Positions 1 through 5,568 of a stretch of 7,433 nt of DNA are shown one piece after another (position 1 is the first letter of the stretch; the number at the start of each line of letters is the position of its first letter). The stretch comes from Candidatus Aminicenantota bacterium (lineage in GTDB: Bacteria; Acidobacteriota; UBA6911; RPQK01; JAJDTT01): contig JAPOYZ010000103.1 of NCBI GenBank assembly GCA_026706325.1, positions 1-7,433 on the forward strand. The letters are read 5' to 3'. The translations under genes and the position numbers were made by a program. The notes beneath the pieces are model-generated. The model worked only from the letters and a program-made list of their open reading frames with translations, had not been told where the DNA came from and did no database searches.

Positions 1-612
1 CCAGACGCCTCCATTCGGGCCGCCACAAATTTGAAGTACACCACAGCCATCAAACGAATTCTGGCAGACCGGCTCAGGCGGCCCTATGAGGACTTTGTAT
101 ATTTTGTCCTGAGTCAAGTTTACAAGGGGATGATAACCAAGAGCGTCAGGGAAAAATTTGCGGATCTGACCAAACACGCCTTCCGGGAGTTCATCAACGA
201 TCGGGTCAACGACCGTCTGCAATCAGCCTTGGATAATGAGCCTTCCGCTGATTCTTCTGTGGAAGATGAGCCTTCTCTCGATCCTTCTCTGAAGAAAACA
301 GATGGGCCACTTAACATTACACGGAAGCCCGGAATTGTAACCACGGAAGAAGAAATCCAAGCCTATTCCATAGTGAAATCCGTACTGGCCGGAGCTGCAG
401 ATCTGGACCGGATAACGCTTCGGGACCTCAAGTCTTTCTGCAATGTCCTGCTAGACGACAGTCTGCAGCGGCTAATCTGTCGTTTCCGTTTCGATGGTGA
501 GAATAAGTCTGTTGGGGTTCCCAACCCCAATTCGGAGGAGGTTCTGTTCCCTATTGACTCCCTCAACGAAATTTACGGGCTGAAAGATGCTCTAAAAGTT
601 CCCGACTTCTGA
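1..612 (+). CDS. Restriction-endonuclease-like protein (COG4748-type, HsdR N-terminal-like family), C-terminal part
   Basis: The frame is open from the left edge to a TGA at 610-612, giving about 203 residues with the true start outside the window. A TTG at 31 lies inside the conserved region, so it is not the start. The segment resembles, from memory, the C-terminal half of proteins annotated as type I restriction endonuclease or 'restriction endonuclease or methylase'. A helical block (YEDFVYFVLSQVYKG, then AFREFINDRVNDRLQSAL) is followed by an acidic, serine-rich linker with repeated 'EPS' units. A terminal domain follows (EEEIQAYSIVKSVL, RDLKSFCNVLLDD, then LFPIDSLNEIYGLKDAL). The nuclease domain expected at the N-terminus is not in view, so activity cannot be judged. 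The DNA is clearly more A/T-rich than the genes from 1273 onward, which suggests horizontal origin. The 3' end runs directly into channel-gene sequence with no spacer. Confidence 0.7.
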   Translation, partial: PDASIRAATNLKYTTAIKRILADRLRRPYEDFVYFVLSQVYKGMITKSVREKFADLTKHAFREFINDRVNDRLQSALDNEPSADSSVEDEPSLDPSLKKTDGPLNITRKPGIVTTEEEIQAYSIVKSVLAGAADLDRITLRDLKSFCNVLLDDSLQRLICRFRFDGENKSVGVPNPNSEEVLFPIDSLNEIYGLKDALKVPDF

Positions 613-1230
613 CCGTTGTTGACTGGAGCATCTGGGCTGTCTTCGTCGCCGAATATGTAGTCCTCCTGATGCGCGCTCCCGATAAAAAACGGTTCATCGC
701 AGCGAATTGGCTGAACGCCGGGATCATTGTCCTGTCCTTCCCTCAACTTCCCGCCGTTATGGGAATTATCCGCTTGGTCCGTCTGACCCGGATTCTTCGG
801 CTATTCCTGGTAGCGGCCAAAGGCCTCCGCACGATGAAGCTCGTCTTGAGTCAAAGGAGTTTTGTCTATGTGCTGAGCGTGACGGCACTTCTTGTTGTGG
901 TAGCGGCTCAGATACTCCACATGGTTGAACCCATGTCTGGAGGATTCGCGGAGGGGCTGTGGTGGGCTGTAGTGGGCTACGAGGAATATACTATTCCAAA
1001 GACGACCGCCGGTCGTCTTGTTGCGGTCATGCTGATGCTTGGGGGGTGCAGCTCTGATCTCCACAGTGGCGGCATCGGTTTCAGCCTACTTCATCGGAAC
1101 TGAGAGAGCTGAAGAGTACGAAGACGTCAAGGACCGTCTGGAGCGGTTCGAACGATTGCTGGAGAGACGGTCCCCGGTCGCCTCCGTCCAATCAACACAC
1201 GGAAGAAGTCATAGTGAGCACGAGCCGTAG
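609..1230 (+). pseudogene. Voltage-gated potassium channel remnant (truncated, filterless, frameshifted)
   Basis: Translation from about 609 gives LTVVDWSIWAVFVAEYVVLL, the S2-like segment of six-helix bacterial K+ channels. An S4-like voltage sensor follows near 765-800 with arginines every third residue (IRLVRLTRILRLFL), then S5 and the pore helix (FAEGLWWAVV). Three defects are visible. First, the S1 region and start codon are missing, because the frame is closed by a TGA at 555 and has no ATG, GTG or TTG before ATG 669. Second, at 966-995 the expected TTVGYGD filter is gone: WWAVV runs straight into GYEEYTIP. Third, the frame breaks at the G6 run 1041-1046. Removing one G restores LMLGGAALISTVAASVSAYFIG-type S6 sequence in the frame ending at TAG 1228-1230, followed by a short coiled-coil-like tail (EDVKDRLERFERLLERR). 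The frameshift alone could be a sequencing error, but the lost filter and missing 5' end argue for a true pseudogene. Confidence 0.82.
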
Positions 1231-1246
1231 CCGCCAAATGCGCGAA

Positions 1247-1266
1247 CCCGGAACTCTTGCTCCGGG
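1247..1266. terminator. Possible hairpin between convergent genes
   Basis: A 6-bp perfect stem (CCCGGA / TCCGGG) with an 8-nt loop lies in the 42-nt gap between the channel remnant (+) and hemL (-). No T-tract follows it on either strand, so it would be a weak terminator at best. Its position between convergent genes is the main support. Confidence 0.22.
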
Positions 1267-1272
1267 CTGTTA

Positions 1273-2607
1273 CTAATGACCGGTCGCAAGTGAGCCCAGC
1301 GTCTCATCCGCGGCTTCCAGCGTCTTCCGGACATCCGCATCGGAGTGGGCGGCCGAGACGAAATTGGCCTCGAACTGGGAAGGCGCCGTGTAGATGCCGC
1401 GATCCAGCATCCCGCGGAAAAAGGCGGCGAAACGCTGCAGGTCGCACGCCTTGGCCTCGGCGAATCCGGTGACCGGTCCCTCCCGGTGAAACGGTGTGAA
1501 CATGGAGCCGCAACGCTGGACCTGAAGGGGGATCGAGTGTCGGCCGGCCGCCTCCCTCAATCCCCGGCAGAGTTCGGACGCTCTCTCCTCCATGGCTTCG
1601 TAGGGACGGTCCCGTTCCAGGATCTCCAGCGTCTTCAGCCCGGCCGCCACGGCAATGGGGTTCCCGGAAAGAGTCCCCGCCTGGTAGACGGAGCCCTGGG
1701 GAGCCATCATTTCCATAATGTCCTTGCGCCCGCCGTAGGCTCCGATGGGCAGCCCGCCTCCCACGACCTTGCCCAGGCAGGTCATGGGAGCCGCCACCGA
1801 GAATCGTTCCTGAGCCCCTCCCAGAGCCAGCCGGAACCCGGTGATCACCTCATCGAAGATGACCACGGCGCCGTGAGCCTCACCCAGCTCCAACACGCCT
1901 TGGAGAAAACCCTCGTGAGGAAGCAACACTCCCATGTTGGCGGGCACCGGCTCCAGGATGACGGCCGCGATCTGATCGGGATAGGCGCCGAAGGCGGCTT
2001 CCAGCCGGTCGAGATCGTTGAAGGGAACGGTCAGCGTCTCCCGGGCATAGCCGTCGGGGACGCCGGGACTGTCGGCCAATCCCAGGGTCAGCACTCCCGA
2101 TCCCGCCTGCACCAGCAGGCCGTCGGAGTGTCCGTGGTAGCAGCCGTCGAATTTCACCACCAGGGAACGGCCGGTGTAGGCGCGGGCGAGCCGCAACGCG
2201 GTCATGGTGGCCTCGGTGCCCGAGTTGACCAGCCTCACCTTCTCGATGGAGGGCAACAGGTCGCAGATCTTCTCGGCCAGCAGCACCTCACCCTCGGTGG
2301 GCGCTCCGTAGCTGGTCCCCCGTTGTGCCGCTTCGGTCACCGCCTGGACGACTTCGGGCCGGGCATGTCCCAGGATCAGGGGACCCCAGGAGCCCAGGTA
2401 GTCCACGTAGCGGGTGCCGTCCATGTCCACCACCTGCGAACCGTTCCCCGACCGCAGGAAGGGAGGACTCCCCCCCACCGCCTTGAAGGCGCGCACCGGA
2501 CTGTTGACGCCGCCCGGCATCACCTGCCGGGCCCGATCCATCAAGGCAGCGCTCTCGGCGTTGGCCTGGAGCCCGCCCGCTTCCGACGAGTCGTTCCGGT
2601 TTTTCAA
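1273..2607 (-). CDS. hemL: Glutamate-1-semialdehyde 2,1-aminomutase
   Basis: This PLP enzyme converts glutamate-1-semialdehyde to 5-aminolevulinate, the last step of the C5 route into cytoplasmic heme and tetrapyrrole synthesis. The protein is 444 aa, against about 430 usually. It has the family opening MPGGVNSPVRAFKAVGG (30-46), SGTEATMTALRLAR (129-142), the YHGHSDG motif (157-163), the aspartate motif FDEVITGFR (251-259), the PLP lysine K280 in LGKVVGGGLPIGAYGG, and the AGTLSGNP loop (310-317). I chose the TTG at 2607: it is preceded by AGGGGG with a 6-nt spacer, and it falls just after the hemB stop. A longer in-frame version reaching 2757 would overlap hemB by 130 bases and adds no family-like sequence. 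The gap to hemB is 20 nt, so the two are probably cotranscribed. HemA (glutamyl-tRNA reductase) is not in the window. Confidence 0.96.
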   Translation of the reverse strand: MKNRNDSSEAGGLQANAESAALMDRARQVMPGGVNSPVRAFKAVGGSPPFLRSGNGSQVVDMDGTRYVDYLGSWGPLILGHARPEVVQAVTEAAQRGTSYGAPTEGEVLLAEKICDLLPSIEKVRLVNSGTEATMTALRLARAYTGRSLVVKFDGCYHGHSDGLLVQAGSGVLTLGLADSPGVPDGYARETLTVPFNDLDRLEAAFGAYPDQIAAVILEPVPANMGVLLPHEGFLQGVLELGEAHGAVVIFDEVITGFRLALGGAQERFSVAAPMTCLGKVVGGGLPIGAYGGRKDIMEMMAPQGSVYQAGTLSGNPIAVAAGLKTLEILERDRPYEAMEERASELCRGLREAAGRHSIPLQVQRCGSMFTPFHREGPVTGFAEAKACDLQRFAAFFRGMLDRGIYTAPSQFEANFVSAAHSDADVRKTLEAADETLGSLATGH

Positions 2608-2613
2608 GGAATT

Positions 2614-2619
2614 CCCCCT
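2614..2619 (-). promoter_or_regulatory. Ribosome binding site that fixes the hemL TTG start
   Basis: On the minus strand AGGGGG stands 6 nt before TTG 2607-2605, inside the 20-nt hemB-hemL gap. It decides in favour of this non-ATG start over longer in-frame alternatives that overlap hemB. Confidence 0.7.
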
Positions 2620-2627
2620 GGTTTGTT

Positions 2628-3626
2628 CTATTCGTTCCAATCGCCGCGCTGGATCCTCTCGGCCACCTCGCACGCGAAATAGGTGAGCAGGATATCCGCG
2701 CCCGCCCGGCGGATCGAAAGCAACGTTTCCCTCACGGTCTGGTCCCGGTTCAGCCAACCCTGGGCGAAGGCCGCGCAGAGGGCGCTGTATTCTCCGCTCA
2801 CCTGGTAGGCGGCCACCGGAACTTCCGACATTCGGCGGACCCGGCGGATGATGTCCAGGTAAGGCAGGGCCGGTTTCACCATGACCATGTCCGCCCCTTC
2901 CTCCAGGTCGAGGCGGACCTCCTTGAGGGCTTCACGGGCACTTGCCGGGTCCATCTGGTAGCTCTTTCTGTCGCCGAAACTGGGGGCCGACTCGGCCGCT
3001 TCCCGGAAAGGTCCGTAATAGGCGGAGGCGTACTTGGCCGCGTACGAGAGGATCGCCGTCTCCTGGAATCCTTCCGAGTCGAGAGACCTGCGGATGGCCG
3101 CCACCCTTCCGTCCATCATGTCCGACGGAGCCACCACGTGGGCGCCCGCCCGGGCGTAGGCCACGGCCTCTTTGGAGAGCAGTTCGAGAGTGCCGTCGTT
3201 GTCGACTCGGGGAGGATCGTCCAGCAGGCGGCCGCAGTGCCCGTGGTCGGTGTATTCGCAGAGGCAGACGTCAGCGATCAGCAGCAGGTCCTCGACTTTC
3301 TCCCTGGCTGCGTGGAGAGCCCGGCAGATGAGCCCGTCCTCGGCGTATCCCGGGGTTCCCAGTGCGTCCTTCTCCGACGGGTCCGGGATTCCGAAGAGCA
3401 TCACTCCGGCGATCTCCGACTCCTGGACCCGTTCCAACTCCTGGACCAGAAGGTCCACCGAGTACCGGAACTGGCCCGGCATGGACGGGATCTCCTCCCG
3501 CACGCCCCGCCCCTCGCGAACGAACATGGGATAGATCAACTGTCCCGGCTCGAGACGGGTCTCCCGGACCATGCGGCGAAATCGGGGACTGGTTCGCAGA
3601 CGGCGGGGGCGGATGGTGAGTCTCAT
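2628..3626 (-). CDS. hemB: Delta-aminolevulinic acid dehydratase (porphobilinogen synthase)
   Basis: HemB condenses two 5-aminolevulinate molecules to porphobilinogen in the cytoplasm, the step after HemL. The 332-aa product has normal family length. It shows the N-terminal RPRRLR...MVRET motif (7-23), the zinc-type metal site DVCLCEYTDHGHCG with C121, C123 and C131, and both Schiff-base lysines: K198 in SYAAKYAS and K251 in MVKPALPYLD. The YQVSGEY segment (275-281) is also intact. The cysteine triad marks this as a Zn-dependent rather than a Mg/Asp-type enzyme. I chose ATG 3626 because homologues start close to the RPRRLR motif. An in-frame TTG at 3644 would add six residues and abuts a 14-bp palindrome. 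Neither start has a good Shine-Dalgarno sequence. The gene follows tRNA-Met by 43 nt and precedes hemL by 20 nt. Confidence 0.96.
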   Translation of the reverse strand: MRLTIRPRRLRTSPRFRRMVRETRLEPGQLIYPMFVREGRGVREEIPSMPGQFRYSVDLLVQELERVQESEIAGVMLFGIPDPSEKDALGTPGYAEDGLICRALHAAREKVEDLLLIADVCLCEYTDHGHCGRLLDDPPRVDNDGTLELLSKEAVAYARAGAHVVAPSDMMDGRVAAIRRSLDSEGFQETAILSYAAKYASAYYGPFREAAESAPSFGDRKSYQMDPASAREALKEVRLDLEEGADMVMVKPALPYLDIIRRVRRMSEVPVAAYQVSGEYSALCAAFAQGWLNRDQTVRETLLSIRRAGADILLTYFACEVAERIQRGDWNE

Positions 3627-3645
3627 GGGGAGGTCCGGCTTCAAT

Positions 3646-3659
3646 CCGACCGCGGTCGG
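3646..3659. repeat. Perfect 14-bp palindrome between tRNA-Met and hemB
   Basis: CCGACCGCGGTCGG reads identically on both strands and lies 10 nt downstream of the tRNA 3' end and 19 nt upstream of the hemB ATG. As RNA it could form a 5-bp stem with a CGCG loop. No T-tract follows it in the hemB direction, so it does not look like an intrinsic terminator. It could be an operator, or a processing or attenuation hairpin in the tRNA-hemB transcript. Its function is unknown. Confidence 0.5.
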
Positions 3660-3669
3660 TTATTTGGCA

Positions 3670-3742
3670 TGGCGGTGGAGGGACTCGAACCCCCGACTCG
3701 GCGGATATGAGCCGCCTGCTCTGACCACTGAGCTACACCGCC
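3670..3742 (-). tRNA. tRNA-Met (CAT anticodon), elongator type
   Basis: A complete 73-nt cloverleaf folds from the minus strand. It has a 7-bp acceptor stem GGCGGTG/CACCGCC, D-arm GCTC/GAGC with a GG-containing loop, anticodon stem GGCGG/CCGCC around the 7-nt loop CTCATAT (anticodon CAT), a T-stem with one G-T pair and loop TTCGAGT, and discriminator A. CCA is not encoded. It is not initiator tRNA: the first pair is G-C rather than mismatched, and the anticodon stem lacks the three G-C pairs of fMet. CAT is shared with tRNA-Ile2 (lysidine-modified). The acceptor stem and the T-arm region (GGCGGTGTAGCTC and TCGGGGGTTCGA) match, from memory, bacterial elongator tRNA-Met better. It is probably cotranscribed with hemB. 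Confidence 0.93.
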
Positions 3743-3753
3743 AACGGCGATCG

Positions 3754-3783
3754 AATATAACCGAACGGACGGCGCTTCATCAA
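3754..3783 (-). promoter_or_regulatory. Sigma70-type promoter for tRNA-Met-hemB-hemL
   Basis: Reading the minus strand, TTGATG (3783-3778) and TATATT (3759-3754) are separated by 18 nt. The -10 box ends 11 nt before the mature tRNA 5' end, leaving a leader of a few nucleotides, as is common for tRNA genes. No other promoter-like site is visible before hemB, so this one may drive the whole unit. Confidence 0.65.
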
Positions 3784-3813
3784 CGCGGCAGCGGCCATCG
3801 AGCCGGCACTCCA

Positions 3814-3973
3814 GCAGTCCGTGGAAGAAGTCGCGCGTGCACCGAGACCGGGGCTGCGCCCGCCGGACAAGGCGCTCTGAGGGAGCATACCGGGAGTATG
3901 TGACCGAGGAGCAACGCAGTCCGCCGGGATGCAGACCCGGTCGAATGCCGTGACGACTTTTTCCACGGGCTGC
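3814..3973. repeat. Long imperfect foldback element (about 160 bp)
   Basis: The two halves of this stretch are reverse complements over roughly 55-60 bases per arm. The outer arms are GCAGTCCGTGGAAGAAGTCG (from 3814) and, on the other strand from 3973, GCAGCCCGTGGAAAAAGTCG, differing at two positions. Further in, GACCGGGGCTGCGCCCGCC matches GACCGGGTCTGCATCCCGG, with small mismatches and one indel. The centre holds a perfect hairpin, CATAC-CGGGA-GTATG, near 3887-3901. There is no credible gene inside. It begins 10 nt after the thrC stop, and the far end lies 30 nt from the hemB-unit promoter. Such a structure could be a MITE-like mobile element or REP-like repeat, a 3'-end stabilising or terminating structure for thrC mRNA, or a small structured RNA. 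I cannot choose between these. Confidence 0.75.
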
Positions 3974-3983
3974 CAGGTCCGGC

Positions 3984-5243
3984 TCAGACGGCGGCCGACG
4001 CCGCGATGGGGGTTTCTTCCCGGGATTCGTACCACTCCCGGAAGACCATGAGGTTGGGGCGCATCACCGTAGCGATCCGGGCGCTTCCCAGGAAGACGTC
4101 CTGGCTCTTGTAGCCGTTCCCGGTGATTCCGACCACAACCGATTCGTCGGGCCGGATCCGGTTCTGGCGGAGAAGCTTGATGGTGACGGCCAAGGTCGTC
4201 CCGCCAGCGGGCTCGGTGAAGACACCCTCCGTCTCGGCCAGAAGGCGGATGGCGGCCAGGATTTCCTCATCTTCGGCCATCTCGCCCCAGCCGCCCGACT
4301 GACGAACGTCCTGCAGCACGTAGGGGCCGTCGGCCGGGTCTCCGATGGCGATGGCCTTGGCCACCGTGTTCGGTTTCTCGGGGTTGATGTAGTCGAGGCC
4401 CTGATGGAGAGCCCGGATCACCGGAGCGCATCCGGCCGCCTGGGCGCAGTGGATCCGGGTGTGCCCGTCGGCCCAGCCCAAGCGCACCACCTCTTCGAGA
4501 GCCTTGGTGACGCGGGGAAGCAGGGTGCCTCCAGCCGTGGGAAGGACCAGGTGGTCGGGAAGCCGCCAGCCCAACTGTTCCACGATCTCGAAGCCCATGG
4601 TCTTGGCCCCTTCGGTGTAGTAGGGCCTGAGGTTGACGTTGACGAATCCCCAGCCGTAGTGGTCGCCGATTTCGGCGCAGAGGCGGTTCACGTCGTCGTA
4701 GTTGCCCTCCAGGCCCACGAGTTCGGGCCCATGGATGAGCGAGCCGAGGATCTTGCTCGGTTCCGTCGTCTTGGGAATGAAGATGAGGCAGGGAAGACCG
4801 GTCCGGGCGCAGTGGGCCGCCACCGAGTTGCCGAGATTGCCGGTGGACGCACAGGAGAAGACCTCGTATCCCAACTCCCTCCCCCGGCTCAGGGCGATGG
4901 AGACGACCCGGTCCTTGTAGGAGAAGCTGGGATGATTGACCGAATCGTCCTTGAGATAGAGTTCCTTCAGGCCCAGCCGGCGGGCCAGCCGGTCCGCCCG
5001 GATCAGAGGAGTGAAGCCGGAGTGGAATCCGGTCACCGGCGCCCCGTCCAGGGGCAGCAGCTCCCGGTAGCGCCATAGATTCGGGGGGCGGGTCGCGATC
5101 TTGGCGGGATTCAGATCGACCCCGATCTTCTCATAGTCGTACAGGACCTCCAGGGGGCCGAAGCACTCGAGACAGATGAAGCTCCGATCCGCGGGGTAGC
5201 GGTGGCCGCACTCCTTGCAGCCGAGACCCGTCAAGTAACTCAT
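3984..5243 (-). CDS. thrC: Zinc-ribbon threonine synthase family PLP enzyme (possibly an O-phosphohomoserine-dependent homocysteine synthase)
   Basis: The 419-aa protein is a fold-type II PLP enzyme. Family members normally convert O-phosphohomoserine to threonine. An N-terminal zinc ribbon (C9-x2-C12 ... C24-x2-C27) leads into GPLEVLYDYE (29-38). The PLP lysine is K110 in HPSFSYKDR, the phosphate-binding loop is STGNLGNS (133-140), and further glycine-rich motifs are TAGGT (236-240), EPAGGTT (344-350) and TGNGYK (374-379). The active-site segment KDDSVNHPSFSYKDR differs from the NPTGSFKDRG usual in classical ThrC. From memory it resembles the second, zinc-ribbon 'threonine synthase' of actinomycetes, a group with members reported to make homocysteine (MetM, with a ubiquitin-like sulfur carrier). 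I chose ATG 5243; upstream in-frame sequence runs into the terminator and riboswitch. SAM-I control also points to methionine metabolism. No thrA, thrB or carrier gene is adjacent. The family assignment is firm, but the exact reaction is open. Confidence 0.9.
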   Translation of the reverse strand: MSYLTGLGCKECGHRYPADRSFICLECFGPLEVLYDYEKIGVDLNPAKIATRPPNLWRYRELLPLDGAPVTGFHSGFTPLIRADRLARRLGLKELYLKDDSVNHPSFSYKDRVVSIALSRGRELGYEVFSCASTGNLGNSVAAHCARTGLPCLIFIPKTTEPSKILGSLIHGPELVGLEGNYDDVNRLCAEIGDHYGWGFVNVNLRPYYTEGAKTMGFEIVEQLGWRLPDHLVLPTAGGTLLPRVTKALEEVVRLGWADGHTRIHCAQAAGCAPVIRALHQGLDYINPEKPNTVAKAIAIGDPADGPYVLQDVRQSGGWGEMAEDEEILAAIRLLAETEGVFTEPAGGTTLAVTIKLLRQNRIRPDESVVVGITGNGYKSQDVFLGSARIATVMRPNLMVFREWYESREETPIAASAAV

Positions 5244-5289
5244 CCTGCTTCCCTTTCCCTTGTCCCGGCAGGACGGAGGGCCAAACAAC

Positions 5290-5319
5290 AAAAAAGCCCT
5301 TTCCCGCTGAGAAAGGGCT
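5290..5319 (-). terminator. Intrinsic terminator of the SAM-I riboswitch expression platform
   Basis: On the minus strand a perfect 9-bp stem AGCCCTTTC/GAAAGGGCT with a 7-nt loop is followed directly by a run of six T, the first of which belongs to the stem, and then more T-rich sequence. It lies between the aptamer and thrC, 46 nt before the start codon. This is the expected arrangement for a transcriptional OFF switch: SAM bound means termination. Confidence 0.93.
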
Positions 5320-5333
5320 CCCACGCAACCGGG

Positions 5334-5444
5334 CTTATCTTTCAGACAAGCGGGCGAACCCGTCTGCGGGAATTGGCACCGTACCATTCAAGGGCCGGTT
5401 GCCGTGACATCCTAGGGCCCGATCCCTCCGTCACTCTGGATAAG
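5334..5444 (-). ncRNA. SAM-I (S-box) riboswitch aptamer
   Basis: The minus strand contains the S-box core in order. P1 5' strand is CTTATC (5444-5439), followed by GGAGGGA (5429-5423), the GGCAACC block (5403-5397), GGTGCCAATTCC (5380-5369; consensus GGTGCTAATTCC), a P4 hairpin CAGAC...GTCTG (5366-5343) capped by GGG-TTCG-CCC, and P1 3' strand GATAAG (5339-5334). P1 is a perfect 6-bp helix. Length, motif order and the terminator after it fit the family, which binds S-adenosylmethionine and usually represses methionine or sulfur genes. An alternative pairing is visible: GAAAG at 5343-5339, spanning the P4/P1 junction, can pair with CTTTC at 5315-5311 in the terminator's first arm. This gives an antiterminator incompatible with P1. 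Confidence 0.96.
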
Positions 5445-5457
5445 GACAAGAAATGGG

Positions 5458-5487
5458 ATAATAGGTTGGCGTCCACGTTTTTGTCAA
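5458..5487 (-). promoter_or_regulatory. Strong sigma70-type promoter for the riboswitch-thrC transcript
   Basis: Reading the minus strand, a perfect TTGACA (5487-5482) and TATTAT (5463-5458) are separated by 18 nt. Initiation about 7 nt further on, near 5451, would start the RNA just before riboswitch helix P1 at 5444. An imperfect inverted repeat surrounds the -35 element: GGTTGGCGTCC at 5464-5474 and GGACGCAACC at 5508-5517, with one bulged base. Confidence 0.8.
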
Positions 5488-5568
5488 GAGCGTCGTTCTT
5501 ATTGGTAGGACGCAACCTCCTCTGCCGGTTTCTCTTGATTCCGGCCGCAGCCGTCTTCGAGCAGCGCG

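Noticed and set aside
1039..1230. A separate small gene encoding a membrane-helix and coiled-coil protein
   Set aside because: Its sequence is the S6 helix and cytoplasmic tail of the channel, reached by a one-base shift at the G6 run, so it is part of the same pseudogene.
1345..2682. Long open frame on the + strand opposite hemL (about 445 codons)
   Set aside because: It mirrors hemL and the end of hemB in a GC-rich region where antisense frames stay open by codon bias. Its translation is Gly/His/Gln-rich with no recognisable domain, while the - strand has all HemL motifs.
2608..2757. Longer hemL start at 2757 overlapping hemB
   Set aside because: The added residues are antisense-like filler from within the hemB coding region and lie outside HemL family boundaries; TTG 2607 has a good ribosome binding site.
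3670..3742. The CAT tRNA as tRNA-Ile2, the substrate of the nearby TilS
   Set aside because: The anticodon is compatible, but the acceptor stem and T-arm look like elongator tRNA-Met, and positions 4-69 and 5-68 are G-C rather than the C-G pairs of the E. coli TilS substrate. The proximity to tilS is probably coincidence.
3733..4035. Possible 100-codon gene on the - strand after thrC, considered as a MoaD/ThiS-like sulfur-carrier partner
   Set aside because: It overlaps the 3' end of thrC, the foldback element and the tRNA promoter. It does not end in Gly-Gly and has no ubiquitin-like pattern.
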